Shown here: positions 51,803-59,836 of the stretch, piece after piece
How the letters are laid out: each line of letters starts with the position of its first letter
Position numbering within the stretch: position 1 is the stretch's first letter
NCBI RefSeq assembly: GCF_000702505.1
Contig: NZ_JNIM01000001.1
Location: 2,976,001-3,040,000 of the forward strand
Reading direction: 5' to 3'
Origin: Thermogemmatispora carboxidivorans
GTDB lineage: Bacteria; Chloroflexota; Ktedonobacteria; Ktedonobacterales; Ktedonobacteraceae
Length of the DNA: 64,000 nt
Translations under genes and position numbers: made by a program
Notes under the pieces: generated by a model
What the model saw: only the letters and a program-made list of their open reading frames with translations
Database searches by the model: none
What the model was told of the DNA's origin: nothing

Positions 51803-52345
51803 CTATTCCTCCCGCAGCGCCTGCACCAGGCGAGACCAGTCGACTGCATGAGCATAGCTCTCAATGATGGATCGGGCCAATGTTCCCAGCGGGCTGGTCT
51901 GCAGCCGTAGCTCTGGCTGCTCAGCCCAGCGGCGAGCCAGGCTGTCCCACCAGAAGGAGAGGGAGAGCGATGGATCTGAGGGCAGCTCCTGCCTGGCAGA
52001 GCGGAGCGCCTCTACTGCTGTCGCCTCTAGGGGCGTCAAGGAGCAGTCAGCTCCCTCTCCCTGCAGGGCCGCTGCCACGCGACTCCAATCGATGCGCCGC
52101 GCGGGATCGGTCGCCCAGTGAGCTGCCAGGAGCACTACTCCGTGGGCCACAGGCTCGGCACCCAGAAAACGCTGGAGCTGGCTTTTCACCCACCGCTGGA
52201 GGCACTGAGCTGCCGCGGCGGCATCAGCGATCGAGTCGAGTTGCTGCCGGGTTTCCTCGTCAGAGGTGAGCACCGTCCAGCAGTCCCAGGTGGGGCTGTT
52301 AGGCCACCCCTGGTACGGTAGCCAGGGTGGTTCTTGTGAATGCAT
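51803..52345 (-). CDS. hypothetical protein, possibly DUF7249-like
   Basis: A 180-residue protein. The N-terminal GWPNSPTWDCWTVLTSDEE recalls the W-N-x-x-T-W motif of small phage and plasmid proteins (DUF7249 type). The rest is helical with two similar D-W-S-R segments (RRIDWSRVAAALQGEGA and AHAVDWSRLVQALREE), suggesting an internal repeat. Last gene of the minus-strand cluster. Function unknown; the family resemblance is weak. Confidence 0.5.
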   Translation of the reverse strand: MHSQEPPWLPYQGWPNSPTWDCWTVLTSDEETRQQLDSIADAAAAAQCLQRWVKSQLQRFLGAEPVAHGVVLLAAHWATDPARRIDWSRVAAALQGEGADCSLTPLEATAVEALRSARQELPSDPSLSLSFWWDSLARRWAEQPELRLQTSPLGTLARSIIESYAHAVDWSRLVQALREE

Positions 52346-52453
52346 CGCTCACTCCTTCCTTTCTTCCCCTTCTCTCTTCCATCTTCCATTCACCAGCTCA
52401 GTATAGCACAGGAGCCCGCCAGATCCACTCCTGCTGGGACCCCGCCTGGGGGA

Positions 52454-52891
52454 TCACTGACTCTCATGGCGGGCTGCCGCTTCCGCTATGCTTTCACAGG
52501 CAGGGTGGTTCCTTTCAGCAAACGATCCCCTTCGAGCAGGCAAGAGCAGGAAAAGCGCGCAATCAGGTTGCTGCCTCGCCAAGCCTGCCAGCCTCACCTC
52601 CCCACACCTCCTCTGGCCACAGGCGCCCCTGCTGACGGCGAAAGCTGTAAGGGAACGCTCCGCCTCCTCCAGACGGGCATCATCGTGACACCACAGGCGG
52701 CCAGTGGACAGTTCATAGCCGCCCTGCGCCTGGGGAACGAGGGGACGAGAGACGACGAAGAGGTCTCCCACCTGGATGCCCGCCTGCCGGGCCCGTTCCA
52801 GGAGGGAGAGACAGGCTGGCGGTGTGGGCAGGCGCAGGCGACGCCCTCCCAGCTGGCTGGAAAGCCCGTGCCATTGTTCCTCAATCGTCAT
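52454..52891 (-). CDS. hypothetical protein of the minus-strand cluster
   Basis: A 145-residue protein starting MTIEEQWHGLSSQLGGRRLR behind AAAGGAG. It has a strand-rich middle (VGDLFVVSRPLVPQAQGGYEL) and a Cys-containing loop RGACGQRRCGEV. No family recognised. Gene order and start signals support expression with its neighbours. Confidence 0.5.
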   Translation of the reverse strand: MTIEEQWHGLSSQLGGRRLRLPTPPACLSLLERARQAGIQVGDLFVVSRPLVPQAQGGYELSTGRLWCHDDARLEEAERSLTAFAVSRGACGQRRCGEVRLAGLARQQPDCALFLLLPARRGSFAERNHPACESIAEAAARHESQ

Positions 52892-53002
52892 AGCAGCTCC
52901 TTTCGATTCTTTCAGCAAACCATTCCCCCACAGCTGGCAGGCAGGGAGGGGAACAGATGACACCGGCAGAGAGCGGCGGAGCCTCTGCCGGGCACGGCAC
53001 GC

Positions 53003-53443
53003 TCAGGAAGTCCCAGCATCCTGACCCGCCCCTCGGGAGCGGCTTGCGCTCGCGGGCCGCTGCTGAAGGCAGACTGTCATCGTGCCGACCTGGGCACGGA
53101 AGACCCCTTGCGTCTCTCCGCCCAAGAGACGGTGCAGCGCCCGCCCAAGTTGGAGGAAGACGGGATGGGCCAGAACGGCTTCGCCGCACAGGAGCCAGTG
53201 CTCGGGAAGCTGGCCGATCCTCTGGCGCTGGAGCAGCATGCTCCGCTTGCGAGGAACCTGCCGGAGACCGCTGTCAGCATGCACCTGCAAGCTCCAGGTG
53301 GTGTCGATGTCCGAGAGCGTCAGGCAGAGCCAACAAAAGTCAGGGCGTGTGCAGAGCCAGGAAGGATCGAGGAGAAACTGGAGCTGTGAGTCCCGCTCGA
53401 CCTCCTTCCAGGAGGAAACGGCCAGGTGGATGGTGATGCGCAA
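53003..53443 (-). CDS. hypothetical protein, paralogue of 55982
   Basis: A 146-residue protein from a TTG start with GGAGG upstream. It aligns along its length with the product at 55982: RITIHLAVSSWKEVERD / RIAIELVIPSWKEAQQD, then PSWLCTRPDFCWLCLTLSD / LPWLITRPDFCWLTLTLPD, and HPVFLQLGRALHRLLG / HPVFLRLGRELDRLLR. The shared RPDFCWL motif and alternating hydrophobic pattern suggest a small beta-rich domain. Function unknown; the pair shows duplication within the cluster. Confidence 0.6.
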   Translation of the reverse strand: MRITIHLAVSSWKEVERDSQLQFLLDPSWLCTRPDFCWLCLTLSDIDTTWSLQVHADSGLRQVPRKRSMLLQRQRIGQLPEHWLLCGEAVLAHPVFLQLGRALHRLLGGETQGVFRAQVGTMTVCLQQRPASASRSRGAGQDAGTS

Positions 53444-53531
53444 AGTAAGTACCCTCCTTTTTTCTGGTGAATCAGCATTAGCAAAGCGGTCCTGAGAGCA
53501 CAGGACTGGTGAGTCTCCCAGAGCGCGTTGG

Positions 53532-54254
53532 TCATCCCTCTTCCTTCCGTGCCGCGACCCGGAAGGAAACGCCCCACGAACGGAGGGCAGATGCCAGCCT
53601 GTCCATCTGGTTGCAGCAGAGAAGCTGGACATCAGCCCCTCCTTGTCGGAGGGCACTGCGTGGGGCGCTGATCAGCAGGTGGGCCTGGTCCTCCCGTAAG
53701 AGCGGCACCGTCTGGCACAACGCTGTTTCGAGCCAGTGCGCATCCGCATCGTCATCAGGTGACACCAGCACGGTCTGCAGTCGGGGCCGGGCCTCCGCGG
53801 CGGCTTGCTCCCAGCGCTGCCAGCGGAGTGCTCGTGCCCAGGCGCTCCACAGCTCGGAGGCATCTCGCACTGCCCGTTGATCCTGAGAGAGATCAGGCTG
53901 GAGGAACGGCGTTTCTCGGATGCCGAGCACTGTTTGCCTCATGCGGACGGGCAGCGGCGCTTCCCCAGCGGCCATGACGGCCAGTTCAAGCTCAGGGTCA
54001 GGAAAAGGCAGCCCTCGGCTGGTCCAGCCCACATGGGCCACCTGTAGCCGATAGCGCTCGCCGGGCAGGGGTGCTGGTAGAATCCACGCCGCGATGATCA
54101 GAGGCTCATAGGGCTCATGGGCCAGATCCAGGCGAAAGAAATGGGCCGGGGACGCGGGCACGGCATCCAGGAACGGGAGGAGTCCGGCAGCCTCCACAAT
54201 GGCCCGAGTGCGCTGAACGAGTTGGACCAATGGAGAACGTTTCGGAGGTTCCAT
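53532..54254 (-). CDS. hypothetical protein of the minus-strand cluster
   Basis: A 240-residue protein from ATG 54254, only three bases after the previous stop (54258), so co-translated. Strands in the first half (HFFRLDLAHEPYEPLIIAAW, YRLQVAHVGWTSRGLPFPDP) and a Rossmann-like end (VQLLCCNQMDRLASALRSWG) are visible. No family recognised. Confidence 0.55.
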   Translation of the reverse strand: MEPPKRSPLVQLVQRTRAIVEAAGLLPFLDAVPASPAHFFRLDLAHEPYEPLIIAAWILPAPLPGERYRLQVAHVGWTSRGLPFPDPELELAVMAAGEAPLPVRMRQTVLGIRETPFLQPDLSQDQRAVRDASELWSAWARALRWQRWEQAAAEARPRLQTVLVSPDDDADAHWLETALCQTVPLLREDQAHLLISAPRSALRQGGADVQLLCCNQMDRLASALRSWGVSFRVAARKEEG

Positions 54255-54257
54255 CGC

Positions 54258-54917
54258 TTACGCTTCCTGCTCTTCTTGTCTGGTTCCTCCAGAGCCGCCT
54301 GTATCCTGGGGTCCAACAGGCAGGCTCAAGGGAGGGAGCCGGAGCCACTCCGCTATGACGGCCTGGGCTGCAACAGACGCGGAACCAGCCAGTCCTGTGC
54401 GTTGGCAGGCCAACACACTTGCAGCTACCAGACAACTCCTCTGATACGCCTTCTGATAGCTTCTCAACGCTGCTGCTCGACCGTCTGTCCAGATCAGCGG
54501 GAGGGTGTCCGTCTGCGTGAGTAACTGCTCCACTTTGGGCTGGCAGTAGCGCACCCCTGGAAAGTAGAGGGTCCAGATAGGGAGGGGGTGCATCAGCAGC
54601 TCTTGCGCCAGCGTTGGGTCCAGAATGCCCGTTGATCCTCCGTCGGCTTCCACTTCCAACCAGCCATGCTGGCTGAGCGTGACGCTGAGCGAGCCCATCA
54701 GCGATCCAAGCCGGGGATGGTACTGGGCCTCCTGGACCAGGACGACGTACCATCCTTCCACATAGCGCAGGTCAGACCGCTGTGAGGACCGGAGCACCCG
54801 CAGAGCGTTCGCAAAGCAGGCTCCTGCGGGTGCTGCTTCCAGTAGGAGAGCTTCCAGCGATTCCACGAGGAGCAGATGTTGATGGGTCTGACAGGACCAG
54901 GATGATGAGTCGTGCAT
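54258..54917 (-). CDS. hypothetical protein of the minus-strand cluster
   Basis: A 219-residue protein starting MHDSSSWSCQTHQHLLLVES behind AAGGAG. Features are a VEGWYVVLVQEAQYHPRLGS segment, hydrophobic LMHPLPIWTLYFPGV, an Ala-rich helix near residue 175 and a charged Gln/Glu end. Tight coupling to the gene at 53532. The neighbouring gap 54918-55280 holds no gene. Function unknown. Confidence 0.55.
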   Translation of the reverse strand: MHDSSSWSCQTHQHLLLVESLEALLLEAAPAGACFANALRVLRSSQRSDLRYVEGWYVVLVQEAQYHPRLGSLMGSLSVTLSQHGWLEVEADGGSTGILDPTLAQELLMHPLPIWTLYFPGVRYCQPKVEQLLTQTDTLPLIWTDGRAAALRSYQKAYQRSCLVAASVLACQRTGLAGSASVAAQAVIAEWLRLPPLSLPVGPQDTGGSGGTRQEEQEA

Positions 54918-55280
54918 CGTTGTTCTCCTTCAGGTCTTCCAGGTATCCTCCCTGGGGCCTGATGGTCCCAGGGAACGTTCAAGAGCGCGCTCTGTCAGGA
55001 AGAGGCCCTCGGAAGCAGGAGAGAGGGGGGAGATAGTTCTCCTTCAGAGCCTGTCTCGTGCAGCAATCAGGCGGCAGAAGGGATACGGCACTGGTCTCCT
55101 GCGATCGCCTCTCTCTGCACATCAGTGGTCCTCCGACCAAGACGCTGGGCTATTCCTTCCATCGCCTCTTCCCTTTCGTCTCAGCGACGTTGACGCACCC
55201 AGGCTCTTGCCAGGCGAGCTCCGCTGGGAAGCCTGGGTAGGGTGGTGGGGCAGGGGGTGGTCGCACGAGACCCCAGGAGG
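54918..55280. other. intergenic region, no gene recognised
   Basis: No supportable frame on either strand. It separates the ArsR regulator from the gene at 54258 and probably contains the latter's promoter. Confidence 0.35.
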
Positions 55281-55619
55281 TCAGGAGAGATCCGCAATGA
55301 TCTTGCCAGCCCGTTCGAGCGCCTCGCGCTTCACGTAGTAGTAGGCCCACAGCCCCTGCTTGTGGCAGCCCACCAGCCCGGCCTCGCGGAGGAGGCGCAG
55401 ATGATGAGAGATGGTCGATTGTTCCAGGGTGCAGGCGCGTGCCAGCTCCAAGACGCAGATCACCCCCCCGTGCTGGCGCAGCAGACTCAGCAGACGCAAC
55501 CGCTGCGGGTCCGCCAGCGCCTTGAGCAGGCGAGCCTGCTCCTGGGCCTCCGCCTCGGACAGTGGTGGCATGAAAGGGGATAGGGCCTCATGATGCATTG
55601 GGCGTGTTGGTGCTTTCAT
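55281..55619 (-). CDS. ArsR-family transcriptional regulator
   Basis: A 112-residue winged-helix repressor: QARLLKALADPQRLRLLSLL, GVICVLELARACTLEQSTIS then HHLRLLREAGLVGCHKQGLW. Only one Cys occurs where arsenic- or cadmium-sensing members have CVCEL (here CVLEL), so the classical metal site is incomplete. ATG at 55619 with AAAGGA upstream. It could regulate the downstream half of the cluster. Signal unknown. Confidence 0.85.
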   Translation of the reverse strand: MKAPTRPMHHEALSPFMPPLSEAEAQEQARLLKALADPQRLRLLSLLRQHGGVICVLELARACTLEQSTISHHLRLLREAGLVGCHKQGLWAYYYVKREALERAGKIIADLS

Positions 55620-55981
55620 AGGGATGGTCCTTTCTGGTTCAGGAGAGCGAGTCTCGTTGAGAATGCCGGGCCCGCGCGAGAGGAGTCGGACGGTGAGGCA
55701 CCCCGTGCGAGCCGGGCTGGATGATCGTGCGTCTGACCGAATCAGCCCAGACGCTGGCATCGAGAGCACACGGTGTGCGCTTGGGGGAATGGCTCGGGCA
55801 GAGAGGGAGAGTCGCCTTCCTCCCCTGGATTCATCCAGGGGTTCCCGGCGGCCTGTTCGAGGATCACGATTTGGCCGCTGGCTGCTCTCTCAGCATGCTC
55901 TGGGGCCGGACAGCGCGCCTTGAGGATGAGCAAACGCTCGCGCCATCGCTCCCGGAGGACAGCAGTGCTCCGCTTTGCTCT
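55620..55981. other. intergenic region, no gene recognised
   Basis: Frames here have no ribosome sites or motifs. It likely holds the promoter of the ArsR gene and the transcript end of the dnaN group. Confidence 0.35.
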
Positions 55982-56371
55982 TCAGCAACCGCGTCCGGGC
56001 TCGTGGCGAAGGCAGATTATCATCGGGCCTACCTGGGCATGGAAGACCCCACGCAGCTCTTCGCGGAGGAGCCGGTCGAGTTCCCTCCCGAGCCGGAGAA
56101 AGACGGGATGGCCCACCAGCTGCTGTTCGTCCAGGGTCCAGCTCCAGGCAGGCCGTCCGCTTTGCCGGTACTGGAGCAGATAGTCCTGCCGCAGATCGGG
56201 GCAGGCAGGAGGTACCTGCACGCTCCAGGAGGTCGTGTCTGGGAGAGTGAGCGTGAGCCAGCAAAAGTCCGGGCGTGTGATCAACCAGGGAAGATCGAAG
56301 AGAAAGGGAATGTTCGGGTCTTGCTGGGCCTCCTTCCAGGAGGGAATCACCAGCTCGATGGCGATGCGCAT
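55982..56371 (-). CDS. hypothetical protein, paralogue of 53003
   Basis: A 129-residue protein from ATG 56371 behind GGAGGTG. It shares the SWKE, RPDFCWL and HPVFLxLGR segments with the product at 53003 and has a similar length. The C-terminus (RGVFHAQVGPMIICLRH) parallels RGV/QGVFRAQVGTMTVCLQQ in the paralogue. Third gene after dnaN; function unknown. Confidence 0.6.
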   Translation of the reverse strand: MRIAIELVIPSWKEAQQDPNIPFLFDLPWLITRPDFCWLTLTLPDTTSWSVQVPPACPDLRQDYLLQYRQSGRPAWSWTLDEQQLVGHPVFLRLGRELDRLLREELRGVFHAQVGPMIICLRHEPGRGC

Positions 56372-56574
56372 AGCCACCTCCTTCTTTCCTGGTCAGCAGC
56401 AGTAACATACAAAAGAAGATGACCCCAATGGGGACAAGCGCACAAGGAGAGGCTAGACCGGCCTGCTCCTGCGCTGGGAGGGAAGAGCAGCTGCGCAGAA
56501 GGCGCTCACGGTGTTCACTCTCAGGAGCAAGGCCAGCGCGGGTCCGTGAGCAGCGCTCCCTGCATGCAGGAGCG

Positions 56575-56895
56575 TCATTCCTCTGCTTCCTCGCTCTCCC
56601 CCTCGTCATCCTGCTGACTCTCCCAGGCCACTTCAGTCTGGTAGCAGCAGCAATCTTCGTCACAGAGCCGCGTGTGACAGGCGCCGCAGTACTGGGCGTG
56701 GAGGTCCTCACTGAAGCGAAGCACGACCCCGAGAGGGTTGCCTTCGTCATCCAGGAGCTCGCCAGCAGTGTCCCTGTCCTCCACCAGGTCCTGAATACCA
56801 GGGCCATACCGCTTGAGCGCACAGGAGACGCAGTAGAGGTCCGCATCCCCCACAATTGCTGCCACACCAGGCCACTTTGGCTGATTCTGCTCCAT
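56575..56895 (-). CDS. CxxC zinc-ribbon-like protein
   Basis: A 106-residue acidic protein with two CxxC pairs, LYCVSC and QYCGAC, spaced as in zinc ribbons, plus a CDEDCCC cluster. The C-terminus is Glu/Asp-rich. It starts 42 bases after dnaN with AAAGGAG upstream. It may be a small DNA- or clamp-associated factor; the family is not named. Confidence 0.6.
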   Translation of the reverse strand: MEQNQPKWPGVAAIVGDADLYCVSCALKRYGPGIQDLVEDRDTAGELLDDEGNPLGVVLRFSEDLHAQYCGACHTRLCDEDCCCYQTEVAWESQQDDEGESEEAEE

Positions 56896-56937
56896 CCTTT
56901 GCTTCTCCTTTCTTTCTTGCTTGTTTGCCAGACGGCC

Positions 56938-58203
56938 TCAGAGTGAGGGGGACCTGCCCGGCTCTGCCCCGCCGTGGGTGGGAACAGAGCTGGTCCGAGG
57001 AGAGGAGGAGATCATGGGCATGATCAGGTAGGCGGCCTCGCAGGAATCGACAGGACGCAGCACGATCGGACGACTGGGCGTGATCCATTCGATGGCCACC
57101 TGCTTCACTTTGGAACAGGCCAGTGCCTCGAGCACCTCGAGGAGGTAGAGGATGTTACAGCAGATTTCGGTGGCCGCAGGGAACGCTAGCCCCTTCACCT
57201 CGATCCTGGCCTTGAGGGAACTGCTGGTCTCTCCGAGCTGGTCTGCGGTGGTGGTGATGACGACCTTCCCTGGCAGCCCTGATTCCCCCGACGATTCTGC
57301 CTCTTCTGCATCGAACGCTTCAAAGCGCAGCCGCACGATGAGCGCGCTCTCCTGCGCAACAACCGCTGCCGTTTTGAGCTGTGCCAGGAGGGGTTCGCGT
57401 TCAAGCACGACCCGGAACGGGTAGGGATCCTTGGGAAGGATGCCCTTATACGCCGGGTAGGTGTCAGGCAGGAGACGAGCAGCCAGGGCTATCTGCTCAG
57501 TCTGGAAAAGCACCCGGGAGGGGAGCATGCCCATCTCAATCGTTCCTGCATGCGGGAGCAGACGGGCAAGCTCCGCCAGCGCCGAGGCAGGAATCAGCAG
57601 CTCCTGGCCCGCTTCCGTCTCGTCAGCCTTGCCGACGCAGGGAAGCGCCGTACAGGCAAGCCGGAACGGATCAGCCGCCACGAGGGTCATGGTGGTCCCA
57701 AGCTGGCACAGGACCCCCTGTAACGCGGGTCTTGATGCATCTCGGGCTGCCGCGAAGATGATACGCTGGATGGCTTGGCGAAGCTGGGAGGCCTGAAGTC
57801 GCAGCGGGCTGGCAGGCATAGTCGGCAGACGGGGGAACTCGCTGGGATCGGACCCTTGCAAAGTCACACACATGCCGGTACTGGACGAAGCATCGGAGAA
57901 GATGGCCTTGTCATCAAGCAACCGGGCTTCCACTGTCAGGAAGCCAGAGGAGGGGAAAGATCTGAGCACTTCCCGCAACGGGCGGGCAGGGACCGCAATC
58001 TGGCCTTCCTCCTGCACCTGAGCGGCGGGCAGGTAGGCGCAGAGGCTCAGCTGGAAGCCGGTCGCCTCGACCGTCACCCTGCCACCGGCTTCCGCCGAGA
58101 GCAAGAGGTGGTCAGCCAGAGGCCAGGGGCCCCTCCTGTCGATGGCCCGCGAGGCCAGGGCGACAGAGCGTTTGAGGCTTTCAATACTGGTGACAAATTT
58201 CAT
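56938..58203 (-). CDS. dnaN: DNA polymerase III beta sliding clamp (additional copy)
   Basis: A 421-residue DnaN with the three-domain ring fold: MKFVTSIESLKRSVALASRA, FPRLPTMPASPLRLQASQL, then GVLCQLGTTMTLVAADPFRL and the C-terminal YLIMPMISS that forms part of the clamp protein-binding pocket. Typical clamps have about 370 residues; here an acidic insertion (FDAEEAESSGESGLPG) and a 20-residue tail add length. It would encircle DNA and tether polymerases or repair factors. It lies among accessory genes and not with dnaA or recF, so it is probably a second clamp. The ATG at 58203 follows AAAGGAG. Confidence 0.85.
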   Translation of the reverse strand: MKFVTSIESLKRSVALASRAIDRRGPWPLADHLLLSAEAGGRVTVEATGFQLSLCAYLPAAQVQEEGQIAVPARPLREVLRSFPSSGFLTVEARLLDDKAIFSDASSSTGMCVTLQGSDPSEFPRLPTMPASPLRLQASQLRQAIQRIIFAAARDASRPALQGVLCQLGTTMTLVAADPFRLACTALPCVGKADETEAGQELLIPASALAELARLLPHAGTIEMGMLPSRVLFQTEQIALAARLLPDTYPAYKGILPKDPYPFRVVLEREPLLAQLKTAAVVAQESALIVRLRFEAFDAEEAESSGESGLPGKVVITTTADQLGETSSSLKARIEVKGLAFPAATEICCNILYLLEVLEALACSKVKQVAIEWITPSRPIVLRPVDSCEAAYLIMPMISSSPRTSSVPTHGGAEPGRSPSL

Positions 58204-58302
58204 GCGTTGCTCCTTTCGAACGGCTTTTGATAGTTCAAGCCTGATCTATCGAGAGAAACACGTCCCGTTTCCCCGGCAGCCAGGCTTGAGCAGACCAGCA
58301 GG

Positions 58303-59727
58303 CTAGGAAGCACTCATCCGCGGCGCACGCGGCGGCTCCTGCCACAGCGTTTCGGGGCAGTCAGCTCCAGGAGCAGCGGCTTCGGCGCGCTGTTGTCGGA
58401 ATGCCAGCTCGTCCGTATACAGACCAGCGGATGGCAGCATGGCACGATCCAGCCCCAGTTCTGCGCGGGCCTGACGGACGGCGGCCTCAGGCACCAGGAG
58501 CAGATCAGGCACCTCCACTTCATGAGGGGCTCGTGGCTCCTCTTCCAGATCCAGCAACGTCTGCCGGGTGGTGATGGCGATCGATCGCAGCACCCGTTGA
58601 ATCTCTGGGAGGCTCCGTTGTCGCTCCGCCGGACGGAGCTCGACGATCTCCTGGAGATGCTCCATGATCCGCTCTACCTCCTGATCGCCGTAGAAATTCA
58701 GGGAGCGAATTTGCGTCATCAGGTGCTTGAGCTGGACGACCGAACGAGGAGAGAACGAGGTGCCCCCACGCCGCTGCAAGGTGGCAAGCAGATCGGTCAC
58801 CGCTTCATAGATGAGCGTGCGCAGGTGACCAACCACAGAGGCGAGAACATCCTCTAGCGCGTTTGCACGCGTCTCAGCCTGGGCGCGCAGGTCCTGCCTC
58901 ATCACCGCTCGCTGGCGCGCGTACTCCTGCCCCTGAATGCTTGCTGCGATTGCTTCCCCCTGGCTGTCAGTCGCCGTGTCCTGACCGGGCATCGGTGTGC
59001 CAGCTCCCCCTAGCTGCGCGCTTCCCTCCGAGACCATGTACTCGAACGCGAAGGATTGCTCGATCCGCTGCAAGGAAGGAACTTGCTGCTGGATGCGACC
59101 GCAGTAGGCGCTGACAAAGGCTTCCTGGCTCGAGGGAAAGGAGAGGGGGACAGAGTCCGTGGCCTGGCCAGGGAGCGCTCCAGGGAGAGACAACCGCTGG
59201 TAGATCTCCCGAGCAATGGTCTCGTACTCGTCCATGACCTGGCGGAGCAGCACAGGGTAGAGACGGAGAATCTCGTCACGGAGGGCGAAGTACTCCTCTT
59301 GGAGTCGCGCTGCAGTCGTGCGCCAGCCCTCATAGGCAGTGACAGGGACAAAGGCTCCCAGCTCGGTCCAGAAGGCTCGTTCTCGTAAGGCATAGCGAGC
59401 ACTACTCTCGATCCGACTCAGCGCCCTCATGTAGCGCTCGGGCAGCAACCGTTTCTCGCCCAGCACCAGCCAGGTTGCCAGTTTCTGGCGGATCTCCTCA
59501 TCTGAGATGTGAATCCCCAGATCATCAAGCGTGAGGCGTGCAGTAAAGCGGCAGCGCCGGATACGCAAACGAACCAGGACGCCTTGTTGGAGCAGAGCCC
59601 GCCAATTGATGGCTTCGAACGAGTGTGCTCCTAGCAGCGTGGCCACCACCTGCCGTCGAGAACTGGAAGCAGCGGGCCCAGCCTGAGTCGGGTTCACGGG
59701 CGTGGAGTGAATCAGTACATGATCCAT
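58303..59727 (-). CDS. DUF3150-like protein
   Basis: A 474-residue, mostly helical protein. The part LRIRRCRFTARLTLDDLGIH, LGEKRLLPERYMRALSRIES, FVPVTAYEGWRTTAARLQEE and the repeated long helices resemble DUF3150 proteins of phages and plasmids, which occur with AAA ATPases. ATG at 59727 has AGGAGGTG. It follows the AAA gene (110 bases) on the same strand. The exact role is unknown; the family call is tentative. Confidence 0.5.
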   Translation of the reverse strand: MDHVLIHSTPVNPTQAGPAASSSRRQVVATLLGAHSFEAINWRALLQQGVLVRLRIRRCRFTARLTLDDLGIHISDEEIRQKLATWLVLGEKRLLPERYMRALSRIESSARYALRERAFWTELGAFVPVTAYEGWRTTAARLQEEYFALRDEILRLYPVLLRQVMDEYETIAREIYQRLSLPGALPGQATDSVPLSFPSSQEAFVSAYCGRIQQQVPSLQRIEQSFAFEYMVSEGSAQLGGAGTPMPGQDTATDSQGEAIAASIQGQEYARQRAVMRQDLRAQAETRANALEDVLASVVGHLRTLIYEAVTDLLATLQRRGGTSFSPRSVVQLKHLMTQIRSLNFYGDQEVERIMEHLQEIVELRPAERQRSLPEIQRVLRSIAITTRQTLLDLEEEPRAPHEVEVPDLLLVPEAAVRQARAELGLDRAMLPSAGLYTDELAFRQQRAEAAAPGADCPETLWQEPPRAPRMSAS

Positions 59728-59836
59728 GAGTAGAACACCTCCTGATGTAAGATGCATGAGGGGAGTCGGAACGGAAGTGGAGGATGGAGCCTGGAGCAGA
59801 TGGGAGAGCCGCTGAGCGATCAGTTGACCAAGCGAG

